Below are positions 8,898-17,123 of a stretch of 64,000 nt of DNA, one piece after another. Source of the stretch: Iodidimonas nitroreducens (GTDB lineage Bacteria > Pseudomonadota > Alphaproteobacteria > Sphingomonadales > Rhodothalassiaceae). The position numbers and the translations under genes are program-made. The notes beneath the pieces were generated by a model. That model had not been told where the DNA came from. It worked only from the letters and a program-made list of their open reading frames with translations, and made no database searches. The stretch is taken from contig BAYV01000011.1 in assembly GCA_000710935.1 (NCBI GenBank), positions 62,001-126,000 of the forward strand, written 5' to 3'. Every line of letters begins with the position of its first letter. Within the stretch, counting starts at the first letter, position 1.

Positions 8898-9682
8898 TGA
8901 AAGGACGTTTGATCCTTTTGTTCGTGCTGGCCGCCTTGGTTTTATGGATCGCCACGCTGCCCGCTTCGCTTGTTTGGCGGAGCTTTGGGGATCGGTTGAT
9001 GGCCACCAATGGGGTGGGGGTGAGGCTGGTTGATGGCACGCTGTGGTCGGGCACATTGGATGGGCTGAGCCTTGATGGCCGCCTGCTGGGGGATTTTGGC
9101 TATCGCCTTGATGGCTGGGCTTTATGGCGGGGCAAGGCGGATATGGACTGGCAGCTTGCGGGCGGCGATCTGACGGGCCAGGGGCGCGCGGTGATGGGTC
9201 TGTTTGGGGGTGCTTTGGATATTGAGGGGGCGCTAGAGGGCGAGCTTGTCGGATTACCCCTGCGCCTGCCGCTTTTGGGGCGGTTTACCGCTGACATTGA
9301 TGATCTGCGGTTCGTGCCCGGGGAAGGCTGCCGCGCGGCTTCCGGCACATTATGGAGTGATGCCCTCAGCCGCAGCCAATCGCTGCTCGGCTGGGTGGGG
9401 CCTGAATTGGACGGACGCCTTTTATGCCGCGATAAGATTGTGCATTTGCCCCTTAGCGGGCAGGATGCACAGATCAGGATCGAGGCTTTGATGCGGATAT
9501 TCCCCGATCAGCATTGGCAGGTGGATATGGTGGTTGAAATGCGTGACCAGGCGCCCGATGAAGCTTTGGCCGGGCTTTTGCCGATGCTCGGCTTTCGCGC
9601 CGATGGCCGCCGCTATCTCTTTCAGCAGGCAAGCCCCGGTGCCCCATTGGTGCCGCTTTCCCTTGGCAGAAAGGACGGCTGA
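8897..9682 (+). CDS. gspN: Type II secretion protein GspN
   Basis: GspN is an accessory type II secretion protein present in a subset of systems, anchored by one N-terminal membrane helix (LILLFVLAALVLWIATLPASLVW). The family text GVRLVDGTLWSGTLDGLSLDGRLLGDFGYRLDGWALWRGK is clear in the first 80 residues. I start it at the ATG at 8897, which overlaps the gspM stop codon by one base; a TTG codon directly before could extend it by one residue. About 261 residues, slightly above the usual length. A frame overlap of one base joins it to the lipoprotein gene. Confidence 0.9.
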   Translation: MKGRLILLFVLAALVLWIATLPASLVWRSFGDRLMATNGVGVRLVDGTLWSGTLDGLSLDGRLLGDFGYRLDGWALWRGKADMDWQLAGGDLTGQGRAVMGLFGGALDIEGALEGELVGLPLRLPLLGRFTADIDDLRFVPGEGCRAASGTLWSDALSRSQSLLGWVGPELDGRLLCRDKIVHLPLSGQDAQIRIEALMRIFPDQHWQVDMVVEMRDQAPDEALAGLLPMLGFRADGRRYLFQQASPGAPLVPLSLGRKDG

Positions 9683-10248
9683 TGATTATGTGCCATTATA
9701 TTGTTGGTCTTATGTTGCGGCTGGGGCGGGTGGTGTTTTTGTTGCTGGGGGCGGGGCTTTTATTGGCCGCCTGCACAACGGGTTCGCCATCCGCGCCTTT
9801 ATCCCCCAGAGCATCAAACCCGGCAGCGTCTATCTGGGATGATGAGGGCCTGCACAGAATCGGGCGGCTGCCCTCCCAAGACCTGCCGGCGGGCACCTGC
9901 GGGCTGTTTCTCTTTTCCAAAACCCCCGAACCGGCGCTGGTTTTTTATGAAAATTCCGCATCCGCCGCAGCCTTGATGCGCATCGATGGGGCGCTGATGA
10001 CAATCCCCCGGATTGCGGCCGAGGGGGATGTGGAAGCCGGATATTTTACCCGTCAGATTTTTGCCACGGCGGATGGCGCTTTGCGGCTTCAACTGAGCTT
10101 TGAAACTGAGATCAGCGAGCAGATCATCGGTGGTGCGCTGGTCCCTAAAGGCACGCTGCGCCTGAGCGGCCTCGATGGCTGGGACCAGATGCGGCCGGTG
10201 GGCGGGTTGATCGCTTGCCGACAGGCGGATGCGCCTGCTAAGAACTGA
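9682..10248 (+). CDS. Putative lipoprotein at the end of the gsp operon
   Basis: A 188-residue exported protein with a lipobox, LLLAAC, after a long hydrophobic stretch (about residues 17-33), so it is probably lipid-modified and sorted to a membrane. I do not recognise its family. It overlaps the gspN stop codon by one base, so it is co-translated with the secretion genes. Type II secretins usually need a small outer-membrane lipoprotein pilotin to reach the outer membrane, and this protein is a positional candidate; that is inference only. Two cysteines (GTCGLFLF and IACRQ) remain in the mature part and could form a disulfide. Confidence 0.75.
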   Translation: MIMCHYIVGLMLRLGRVVFLLLGAGLLLAACTTGSPSAPLSPRASNPAASIWDDEGLHRIGRLPSQDLPAGTCGLFLFSKTPEPALVFYENSASAAALMRIDGALMTIPRIAAEGDVEAGYFTRQIFATADGALRLQLSFETEISEQIIGGALVPKGTLRLSGLDGWDQMRPVGGLIACRQADAPAKN

Positions 10249-10303
10249 AGCCATGCATGAAAGGCGGTTGTCTTTCAATGAAAGTGAATAATGCAAGGAT
10301 TTT

Positions 10304-10858
10304 ATGATGCGCCTCAAAATGGGATTCGCCCTTCTTTTTTGCCTGTTTGCGATGCCATTGGCGGCGCAGGATCTGGAAACATCATCGGCAACGCGGTTCA
10401 TTGAAAGCCTGCCAGAGGTGATCCGTTTGGGTGAAGATTTACAGGAAAGCGGCTTGGCTGAAGGTTTTCAAAATGCCCTGAAGCCCAGCGCCGAGCATGG
10501 CTTTTCCCCCTATCAGCGGGGCACGGATTGGATGAAGACGGCCGCCCCCGAAAGCTACCAGAAAATGAAGGATGTGGCCGCCGATCATGGTTTTTCCGAT
10601 GTGGATGAATGGGCCAAAGTTGGCGATCAGGTGATGGGCGCTTTCATGGCCATGGAAATGCAAAATATTCCCGATGAAAGCCGGGCCATGGCCGAACAGA
10701 TGACCCCGGACATGCTGGCGCAGATGCCCCAAGCGGTGCGCGAACAGATCGAAGGCATGAAGATCATGCTGGCAGCGATCAAGGATGTCCCGGAACAAAA
10801 TATCGAAACGGTGCGGCCCTTAGTGCCGGATCTGAAGGCGGTTCTGGGCGGGCAATAA
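10304..10858 (+). CDS. Small exported protein of unknown function
   Basis: A 184-residue protein with a clear signal peptide (MMRLKMGFALLFCLFAMPLAAQD, cleavage likely after AAQ). The mature part is alpha-helical and rich in Met, Glu and Asp, with FSDVDEWAKVGDQVMGAFMAMEMQ and a run of MAEQMTPDMLAQMPQAVREQIEGMK. I do not recognise a named family. An AAGGA site at 10295-10299 precedes the ATG. It stands alone: a short spacer separates it from the gsp operon and a hairpin terminator follows, so it is probably its own transcription unit. Confidence 0.75.
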   Translation: MMRLKMGFALLFCLFAMPLAAQDLETSSATRFIESLPEVIRLGEDLQESGLAEGFQNALKPSAEHGFSPYQRGTDWMKTAAPESYQKMKDVAADHGFSDVDEWAKVGDQVMGAFMAMEMQNIPDESRAMAEQMTPDMLAQMPQAVREQIEGMKIMLAAIKDVPEQNIETVRPLVPDLKAVLGGQ

Positions 10859-10891
10859 GCCAAAACATGATGGCGAGGGATGAAGCGGAGC

Positions 10892-10918
10892 AGGGCGCGA
10901 CAATAGACCGCCCTTTTC
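10892..10918 (+). terminator. Hairpin terminator after the small exported protein
   Basis: AGGGCG (10892-10897) pairs with CGCCCT (10909-10914) across an 11-base loop and is followed by TTTC. It sits about 35 bp after the stop codon of the preceding gene. The stem is short, so strength is uncertain. Confidence 0.5.
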
Positions 10919-11047
10919 GATCTCCTCATTCATGCCATATCTGTTTTATAGGCTATGATAAACGGTCTTTCATGTCCGGTAAGATCATTGGCCGGGATCA
11001 TGGCTCATGTGTTGTAAAGACCAGGCAGCTATAAAAGGAGAGTGGAT

Positions 11048-11461
11048 GTGCCAAGGATGCGTTTATTATCGGCGATCTTAGCGGTTTTAGGTTTTGGGGC
11101 TTTGGGCGCGGGCGTTTCTGCCTTGCCTGTGATGGCTCAGGAAGCAGGCAATGCCGATGAGGGGGCGAAGATTTTCCGCCGCTGCCAGGCTTGCCATACG
11201 GTCACCGAAGGCCAGCATCGCGTGGGCCCCTCGCTCTATGGCGTGGTGGGCCGTCAATCGGCTACGGCTGAGGGCTTTCCCCGCTATTCCGATGCCATGA
11301 AAGCATCCGATATCACATGGACGGAGGAAAACATCTCGAAATATCTGGAAAATCCGCGGGCGTTTATTCCCGGGAATATCATGGCCTTTCCCGGTCTGCG
11401 GAAGGAACAGGATCGCTTGGATGTCATAGCTTTTTTAGAGCGTGCCGCCGAAGCGGAGTAA
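11048..11461 (+). CDS. Soluble class I cytochrome c (c2 type)
   Basis: Periplasmic electron carrier of about 137 residues. A signal peptide (hydrophobic LLSAILAVLGFGALGAGVSALPVMA, cleavage before QE) precedes the haem site CQACH at about residue 50, followed by VGPSLYGVVGR. The distal methionine ligand is in GNIMAFPGL. This pattern is that of class I cytochrome c2/c-550 proteins feeding terminal oxidases. I place the start at GTG 11048, seven bases after AAAGGAG (11034-11040); GTG 11042 and ATG 11057 are alternatives with worse spacing. It is monocistronic with a terminator behind it. Confidence 0.9.
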   Translation: MPRMRLLSAILAVLGFGALGAGVSALPVMAQEAGNADEGAKIFRRCQACHTVTEGQHRVGPSLYGVVGRQSATAEGFPRYSDAMKASDITWTEENISKYLENPRAFIPGNIMAFPGLRKEQDRLDVIAFLERAAEAE

Positions 11462-11835
11462 GCGACCGGATTAAGCGGCCGGCCTATGCTTTGGCCGCGA
11501 GCCGTCTTCTGACTGTGTGAAAAAATCCTACATGTGTCCAAGCTTTTGAGGGCCCAAAGATCACCGCCATCTGGCGCGCCGGTCTTTGGGTCTTTTTCAT
11601 TTTGACTAAAAATTGCTTATTTACAATAACTTGCAAATTTAACCCTTATAAAGCGCAGAATGCTGAAAAGGGGTATGTGCCAGCTTGACTAAAGATATTT
11701 AATATCATAAGTCATATAAATAAACGGGTGAAAAGGATTGCCCGTTCGATCAGGGCCCGGATGCGTCTGTGCAAGAAAAAGCACAATAAAAACAAGCACC
11801 CGTGCCCATTTGGATTTTTTGGGAGGGAGAATGAG
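11462..11835. other. Intergenic region before the first TonB receptor
   Basis: About 370 bp without a convincing gene. The first part holds a GC-rich inverted repeat just after the cytochrome gene and a strong terminator (separate entry). The second part, from about 11600, is markedly AT-rich and is the leader of the TonB receptor gene. It contains the 13-bp perfect palindrome GATATTTAATATC at 11694-11706 and, directly after it, TCATATAA at 11712-11719, an element also seen at 24371 and 34184. These are likely promoter and operator sequences. Confidence 0.6.
11553..11597 (+). terminator. Rho-independent terminator after cytochrome c
   Basis: CCCAAAGA (11553-11560) pairs perfectly with TCTTTGGG (11583-11590), followed by a T-rich run TCTTTTT. 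The loop of 22 bases contains further partial pairing. It lies about 90 bp after the cytochrome stop codon. Confidence 0.7.
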
Positions 11836-14616
11836 ATGACACATAAGGCCCCGGATGCGCCCTGTTCCCGGCGTTTCTTCACATCCATGACCAGCCGTTT
11901 TGCGCTGTTGTCTATGCTGGCTTCGGCCCCGGTGCTGGCGCAGGACGCGGGCACATCAGGCGAAGATGAACCTTTTGAAATCGATGAGATCGTCGTTACC
12001 GGGATTCGCGGCAGCTTGAACCGGGCGATGGATATCAAGCGCAATTCTGATCGGATCGTTGATTCCATTTCATCAGAAAATCTTGGCAAATTCCCGGATT
12101 CGAATGTGGCCGAATCCCTTCAGCGGATTTCCGGGGTTTCCATTGATCGGTCCGGCGGCGAAGGCCAGTTCGTCACCGTGCGCGGCTTTGGGCCGTCGTT
12201 CAATACGGTGCTGGTGAATGGCCGCACCTTTGCCACCGAAAATCAGGGGCGGGAATTCAGCTTTGATCTTTTGGCCGCCGATCTGATCACCGGCGCCGAT
12301 GTTTATAAAAGCTCGGTCGCCACCACCCAAACCGGGGCTTTGGGGGCTACCATCAATGTGAAAACGGCCCGGCCCCTTGATATTGGCGGCTTCAAATTCG
12401 TGGCCAGCGCCAAGGGCATGTATGAAGAGCTGTCGGAAAGGGTGCAGCCTCAGGGTTTTGCCTTTATCAGCGATACCTTCATGGATGATCGTCTGGGCCT
12501 TTTGCTTTCGGTTTCCCATCAATCGCGCGATGCCCAGATCGATTCTGTGGAAACCCGTGGCTTCAATCCCAATAGCAGCCTGCCACAGGCCGGGCTTGAA
12601 GGGGTGTTTGTGCCGCAAAATTTCGATCAGATCACCAATTTTGAAAATCGGGATCGCACCGGGGTCACCGGGGTGATCGAATATAAGGCAACAGACCGGC
12701 TGCATTTCACGGTGGATGCCCTGTGGAATCGCTTCAAGGTGAAAAGCAATGCGGCCTCTATCGGCCATTGGTTCACCGCCGATCAGATTTTGGATGCCGA
12801 GATTGACAGCAATCGCACGGTCACCAATCTCACGCATTCTGAAAATGGGGCCACTGATTTCATCAGCCGCACCTTTAATCGGCCCACTAAGATCAAGGCC
12901 CTTGGCTTCAATGCCGATTGGCAGCTCAATGATATGATCAATCTGGTGTTTGATAGTTCATGGTCGCGCGCCACTTCCAATAATGGCGGCAATGATAGCT
13001 TTGCGGTGATCGGCTTTAATAATGGTGTCAGCTTCAGCAATGATGGCACAACCGATCTGCCTTCGGTGACCGGCCTGCCCGCCAATCTGCAGGATCCATC
13101 CATTGGCCGGGCCCATATCGCCATTCGCGAGGGATGGGATGTGACCGATGAGATTTTTGAAAACCGCCTCGATAGTGCATGGGAAGTGGATGGCGAGCAT
13201 CTCAAGCGATTGAAGATCGGTGCCTATTATGCGGATCGCACCAAAACCAACGAGCTTGTGCGGACCGATCCCAATACCCTGTGCCTGTTTTGCGGCTATT
13301 TCGTGGATGTGCCGGATTCGATCCTTCGGCCTTTTGAAAATAGCGGCTTTCTGGCCGGATTTTCTGGCGATATTCCCCGCGCGTTTCAAACCTTCGATCC
13401 TGATGATCTTTTTGCCTTCCTCGAATCTCCCGAAGCCGCCACAGCCCGGGATACGCTGTTGAATCTGGCGCCCGGCACCACCGCATCCCTGATCGGACCC
13501 AATGGATTTTCCGCACAGGTGCAGCCCGATAGCTTTCGGGTGAATGAAATCGTCGCCGATGCCTATATCGAAGCGGATATCGAGGGCGAAGTGGGTGGCC
13601 TGCCATGGTTTGTGAATTTGGGCGCGCGCTATACCCACACCAATCTCACTGCAACCGGTTCGCAGCTCACTTTGAATGATCTGCGCACGGTTTTTGGCGA
13701 TGAAACAATTTTCCAAGGCGTGTTTGCGGGCGGGGTGGAAACGGTTCGGCAGTCCAATTCCTATGATAAATTCCTGCCCAGCCTGAATGCCAAGATCGAA
13801 TTCACCGACGAGATCATCGGGCGCTTTGCGGCTTCGAAAACCGTGACCCGGCCGCAATTGACCGATCTCGCCCCCCGGGTGAATTTCGATGTGCTGCGCC
13901 CGGGCAATCTGATTGCCAGCGGCGGCAATCCCGATCTGAAGCCCTTTACATCGGATAATTTCGATCTGTCTTTTGAATATTATTATGCGCCGGGCGGCTA
14001 TTTCACCGTTGCCCTGTATTATAAGCAGATCGACGATTTCATCGTCTCGACTTTGGCGGTGGAAGATTTCCCGGTGGATAATGCCGATAATATCTTCCCC
14101 GGTGGCCTGGCTCCGTTCAATGTGCGGCGGCCACGCAATTTTGAAAGCGCGAATGTGCGCGGTGTTGAAATTGCCTTCCAGCATCTGTTCGATTATCTGC
14201 CCGGTGTGCTGAGCGGCTTTGGGGTGACGGCGAACGCCACGTTTGTTGCCAGCAATGCCGATGTGGATCAGGGCAGTATCAACCAGACCTTTGCCCTTGA
14301 AGGGCTAGGCAATTCGCAGAATTTCATTCTGTTCTATGATAAGGGCGGCTTTGAAAGCCGGATTGCCTATAATCGCCGGGGCGAATTCCTCCAAACCGTT
14401 TCCAATCCGGTGGGGGGTGATCCGATTTTCGTCAAAACCTTCGATCAGATCGATGCCCGGGCAAGCTTTGCCATCACGCCCAATGTTTCGGTTTTTGTGG
14501 AAGGCATCAATATCACCAATGAAAAAGTGTTCAAAACCGGACGTTTTGACAATCAGCTTTTGCAGGTGGTGAATACCGGTGCGCGCTATGCCTTTGGGGT
14601 GCGTACGGAATTCTGA
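11836..14616 (+). CDS. TonB-dependent outer-membrane receptor (galactoside locus)
   Basis: Outer-membrane 22-stranded barrel with plug that imports substrates using TonB energy. The ATG at 11836 follows GGGAGGGA with good spacing; the frame can be extended upstream to 11728 but that stretch is AT-rich leader. The mature N terminus carries FEIDEIVVTGIRGSL, the TonB box region, then the plug text LGKFPDSNVAESLQRISGVSIDR and VRGFGPSFNTVLVNGR, which is the style of the large receptor family linked to carbohydrate loci in Caulobacter and Xanthomonas. The C terminus RYAFGVRTEF ends with the aromatic residue of barrel proteins. About 926 residues. Position before GH36/GH42 genes suggests uptake of galactosides or galactosylglycerols; the substrate is not proven. 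Confidence 0.93.
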   Translation: MTHKAPDAPCSRRFFTSMTSRFALLSMLASAPVLAQDAGTSGEDEPFEIDEIVVTGIRGSLNRAMDIKRNSDRIVDSISSENLGKFPDSNVAESLQRISGVSIDRSGGEGQFVTVRGFGPSFNTVLVNGRTFATENQGREFSFDLLAADLITGADVYKSSVATTQTGALGATINVKTARPLDIGGFKFVASAKGMYEELSERVQPQGFAFISDTFMDDRLGLLLSVSHQSRDAQIDSVETRGFNPNSSLPQAGLEGVFVPQNFDQITNFENRDRTGVTGVIEYKATDRLHFTVDALWNRFKVKSNAASIGHWFTADQILDAEIDSNRTVTNLTHSENGATDFISRTFNRPTKIKALGFNADWQLNDMINLVFDSSWSRATSNNGGNDSFAVIGFNNGVSFSNDGTTDLPSVTGLPANLQDPSIGRAHIAIREGWDVTDEIFENRLDSAWEVDGEHLKRLKIGAYYADRTKTNELVRTDPNTLCLFCGYFVDVPDSILRPFENSGFLAGFSGDIPRAFQTFDPDDLFAFLESPEAATARDTLLNLAPGTTASLIGPNGFSAQVQPDSFRVNEIVADAYIEADIEGEVGGLPWFVNLGARYTHTNLTATGSQLTLNDLRTVFGDETIFQGVFAGGVETVRQSNSYDKFLPSLNAKIEFTDEIIGRFAASKTVTRPQLTDLAPRVNFDVLRPGNLIASGGNPDLKPFTSDNFDLSFEYYYAPGGYFTVALYYKQIDDFIVSTLAVEDFPVDNADNIFPGGLAPFNVRRPRNFESANVRGVEIAFQHLFDYLPGVLSGFGVTANATFVASNADVDQGSINQTFALEGLGNSQNFILFYDKGGFESRIAYNRRGEFLQTVSNPVGGDPIFVKTFDQIDARASFAITPNVSVFVEGINITNEKVFKTGRFDNQLLQVVNTGARYAFGVRTEF

Positions 14617-14621
14617 CCCTG

Positions 14622-14645
14622 AGGGATGGGGTTGTTCCCATCCCT
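14622..14645. terminator. First hairpin after TonB receptor
   Basis: AGGGATGGG (14622-14630) and CCCATCCCT (14637-14645) form a perfect nine-pair stem with a six-base loop immediately after the receptor stop codon. There is no T-run directly after it, so it may act as an RNA 3'-end stabiliser or as part of a tandem terminator with the next hairpin. Confidence 0.55.
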
Positions 14646-14650
14646 GATTG

Positions 14651-14684
14651 AACCGGCCGGGGCCCCACCCCGGTCGGTTTTTTT
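14651..14684. terminator. Strong bidirectional-type terminator between convergent genes
   Basis: A twelve-pair stem with one G-T pair (14651-14662 with 14668-14679), loop CCCCA, then a run of T. It lies between the TonB receptor on the plus strand and the alpha-galactosidase gene ending on the minus strand at 14709, where transcription from both sides must stop. Confidence 0.8.
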
Positions 14685-14708
14685 ATCAGGGGGCGGCCCA
14701 AATGGGCT

Positions 14709-16931
14709 TCAGATCGCCTGCAGATGCAGGATCAAAAGGCTGTGGGGCATCATCCGGGGCGGCAAAAGGCCCGATTGCATCAAAACCGCGCCCGATGCGG
14801 TGATCCCGCCGTCAAATAATTCGGCCCAGAAAGCACTGTTGCCGGGGTCGGGATTTTGCGGCCATAGGGCGCGCATCTGATAAGTGCGATGGGGTTCCAG
14901 ACCAGAAAAGCGGATTTTGGGCGGCAGGCTTGTAGGGGCGAGGCTGCTGGCAGCGAGATCATGGCCAAGATGGGCGATGCTGACCAGCGCCTGCCCGCCA
15001 CCATCTTCGATCATGGCAAAGGCATCAAAGGGGGCGGGGCTATCAAAGCGCACCAATTGGCCGGAATGGATCAGCCCGCGCGTGCGTTTATAAAGCGCGA
15101 TGGCCTGGGCCAGAATGGCTTTATCGGAGGGTGTTTCCTGCCGCAGATCGGCTTCGATCCCCATATGCCCAAACAGCGCCACCGCCGCCCGGGTTTCCAT
15201 GGGGAAAGCCCGTTTGGTAATGTGGCACAGATGCGGCCCCACATGCGCCCCCATGATTTCGGGCGGAAAAAACAGCGAAAATCCGCGTTGGATGGCCAGC
15301 CGGTCCATGGCGTCATTGCTGTCGGATGTCCAGATGCGATCGGCGCGGGCCAGAATGCCATAATCGGCGCGGCCTCCCCCCGATGCGCAGCTTTCGATCT
15401 CGACCTTGGGATGGGCCGCGCGCAGGCGATCCAAAAGGGCATAAAGGGCATGGATCTGCCGCTCCATCACCGGTTCACCCATTGCCCCGCCGGGATGAAG
15501 ATTATCGCGGTTCATATCCCATTTCAAATAGGCGATGGGATAGGTTTTCAAAAGATCATCAAGCCGGGAAAACAGCATTGCGCTCACCTCCCCGTGGCTG
15601 AGATCAAGGCAAAGCTGATGGCGGTAGGGGATGGGATCGGCCCCTGATGCTGCCAGCACCCAATCGGGATGGGCGCGAAAAAGATCGCTATCGGGATTGA
15701 CCATTTCCGGCTCGACCCACAGCCCGAAATCCATGCCCTTTTCGTGCACATGATCGATCAGGGGCCCGAGGCCATCGGGATAGATTGCGGGATCGACGAA
15801 CCAATCCCCCAATCCTGCCCGATCATGGCGCCGGCCTAAAAACCAGCCATCATCAAGCACGAAGCGCTCCGCCCCCACCGCTGCCGCTTCATCGGCCAAT
15901 TGGCATAAGGTTTTAAGATCATGCTGGAAATAGACCGCTTCCCAGCTATTATAATGAACCTTGCGCGGCATGTTTTTAAGGCCGGGCGATAAAAGGCTGT
16001 GGCGCACAAAATGATGGAAATGTGCGCTCAGCCCGTTCAGGCCCTGATCGCTGATGCTGATGAACACATCGGGGCTTTGATAATGCTCGCCCGGTGCAAG
16101 GCGAATTTCGCCGGGCAGGAACAAAGACCCTGCCTGTAGATAGCATCGGCCATCGGGCAATTGCCCATGGATGAGGCGGTGATGACCGCTCCATCCCAAA
16201 TGAAGGGCAAGGGCCGATCCGCGATGATAATCAGTGCTGCTTTCCTTCAAAATCAGCGCCGGGAAGCTGTCATGAGATGTGCGCCCCCGGCGGTTTTCCC
16301 GCACGAACTGGCCCATGAAGCCTTTGGTTTCGCGCATTTGAAATTCGCCCGCCCAGCGCCCCTCGAACGATAGAATCTGATCGAGATGATCGGGGACCGG
16401 GATGGTGATCGCAGCACAATGATCGATGATTAAAGGCTCGGGCTCGGCGGATTGATTGCACACTTCCGTTGAGGCTTTCAAAACATCGCCGATCATCGCC
16501 AGCCGATGGATGATCATGATCCCTAATCGCGGATCGGATGCGGTGATCATGAGGGCCTGGCCGCCCGCGATTTCATCGGTTTTGATCCTGTCCCAGCGGG
16601 GATTGAAATCCCAGCCACACCCCCCCTGATGCAGGCTGATCGCCGGAGCGCCCAGCCAGCCCGCGGCAGTGGTGGGGCTGAGGGAGAGCGGGGCATCGAT
16701 GGCCGGGCCGCCGGGCACTTCATAGCGTTCATCAAAATGGGCCAGCATGGCGGGGGTGGTTTCGGCGGAGAGATGCCGGCCCAGATAAAGCAGCGCCGGC
16801 AGACTGCCCCGCAGATCGATGATGGCGCTGAGATGATCGCCCTTCAGCACATGGAAAGCAGGGCGATTTTTTTCGGGCTTCAGGGCGCGCCGTGCATCCA
16901 ATGGCTGGTCAGATCGCTTTTTGCTGGTCAT
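14709..16931 (-). CDS. GH36 alpha-galactosidase
   Basis: Retaining alpha-galactosidase of glycoside hydrolase family 36, releasing terminal alpha-linked galactose. About 740 residues, the usual length of the long bacterial GH36 enzymes. The N-terminal beta-supersandwich is followed by the barrel with ERFVLDDGWFLGRRHD, the nucleophile motif YLKWDMNRD, the substrate loop ESCASGGGRADYGIL and the acid/base motif WTSDSNDAMDRLAIQRGF. No signal peptide is visible, so it is probably cytoplasmic. I take the ATG at 16931, five bases from AGGA; ATG 16934 or 16943 are possible. It is divergent from the GH42 gene and shares its promoter region. Confidence 0.94.
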   Translation of the reverse strand: MTSKKRSDQPLDARRALKPEKNRPAFHVLKGDHLSAIIDLRGSLPALLYLGRHLSAETTPAMLAHFDERYEVPGGPAIDAPLSLSPTTAAGWLGAPAISLHQGGCGWDFNPRWDRIKTDEIAGGQALMITASDPRLGIMIIHRLAMIGDVLKASTEVCNQSAEPEPLIIDHCAAITIPVPDHLDQILSFEGRWAGEFQMRETKGFMGQFVRENRRGRTSHDSFPALILKESSTDYHRGSALALHLGWSGHHRLIHGQLPDGRCYLQAGSLFLPGEIRLAPGEHYQSPDVFISISDQGLNGLSAHFHHFVRHSLLSPGLKNMPRKVHYNSWEAVYFQHDLKTLCQLADEAAAVGAERFVLDDGWFLGRRHDRAGLGDWFVDPAIYPDGLGPLIDHVHEKGMDFGLWVEPEMVNPDSDLFRAHPDWVLAASGADPIPYRHQLCLDLSHGEVSAMLFSRLDDLLKTYPIAYLKWDMNRDNLHPGGAMGEPVMERQIHALYALLDRLRAAHPKVEIESCASGGGRADYGILARADRIWTSDSNDAMDRLAIQRGFSLFFPPEIMGAHVGPHLCHITKRAFPMETRAAVALFGHMGIEADLRQETPSDKAILAQAIALYKRTRGLIHSGQLVRFDSPAPFDAFAMIEDGGGQALVSIAHLGHDLAASSLAPTSLPPKIRFSGLEPHRTYQMRALWPQNPDPGNSAFWAELFDGGITASGAVLMQSGLLPPRMMPHSLLILHLQAI

Positions 16932-17017
16932 CATGATCCTCATCTGGGGCAAAGCTTAGAAAATGGGGTGGAAAAACTTTACAGCATCGGAAGCCGCCAG
17001 CCTTGCATCCTTATAAA

Positions 17018-17033
17018 ATCTTATTAATATGAT
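17018..17033. promoter_or_regulatory. Candidate operator between GH36 and GH42 genes
   Basis: ATCTTATTAATATGAT is a 16-bp palindrome with a single mismatched pair, centred in the divergent promoter region of the alpha- and beta-galactosidase genes. Its ATATGAT arm resembles the TCATATAA element found before the TonB receptor (11712) and between the dehydrogenase and KDGal kinase genes (24371). The most obvious regulator is the FadR-type GntR protein encoded at 27108. This is inference from position and symmetry. Confidence 0.45.
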
Positions 17034-17123
17034 CAATAGGCAGCGATCTAAAAATAAAGCCTGCCATATAATCAGAACAAAGGATTGGCAGCATAAGCCG
17101 ATCTTGATGAAAGGGGAGGGGGA

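Noticed and set aside
10272-10284. Palindrome CTTTCAATGAAAG before the small exported protein
   Set aside because: Found once only and too short to separate from chance.
11728-11835. N-terminal extension of the first TonB receptor
   Set aside because: The frame stays open, but the extension is Lys/Arg-rich AT-rich leader, has no ribosome site and would put the signal peptide inside the protein.
12958-14184. Long minus-strand reading frame (about 408 codons) opposite the TonB receptor
   Set aside because: Shadow of the receptor gene; composition is typical of antisense frames and there is no ribosome site or known motif.
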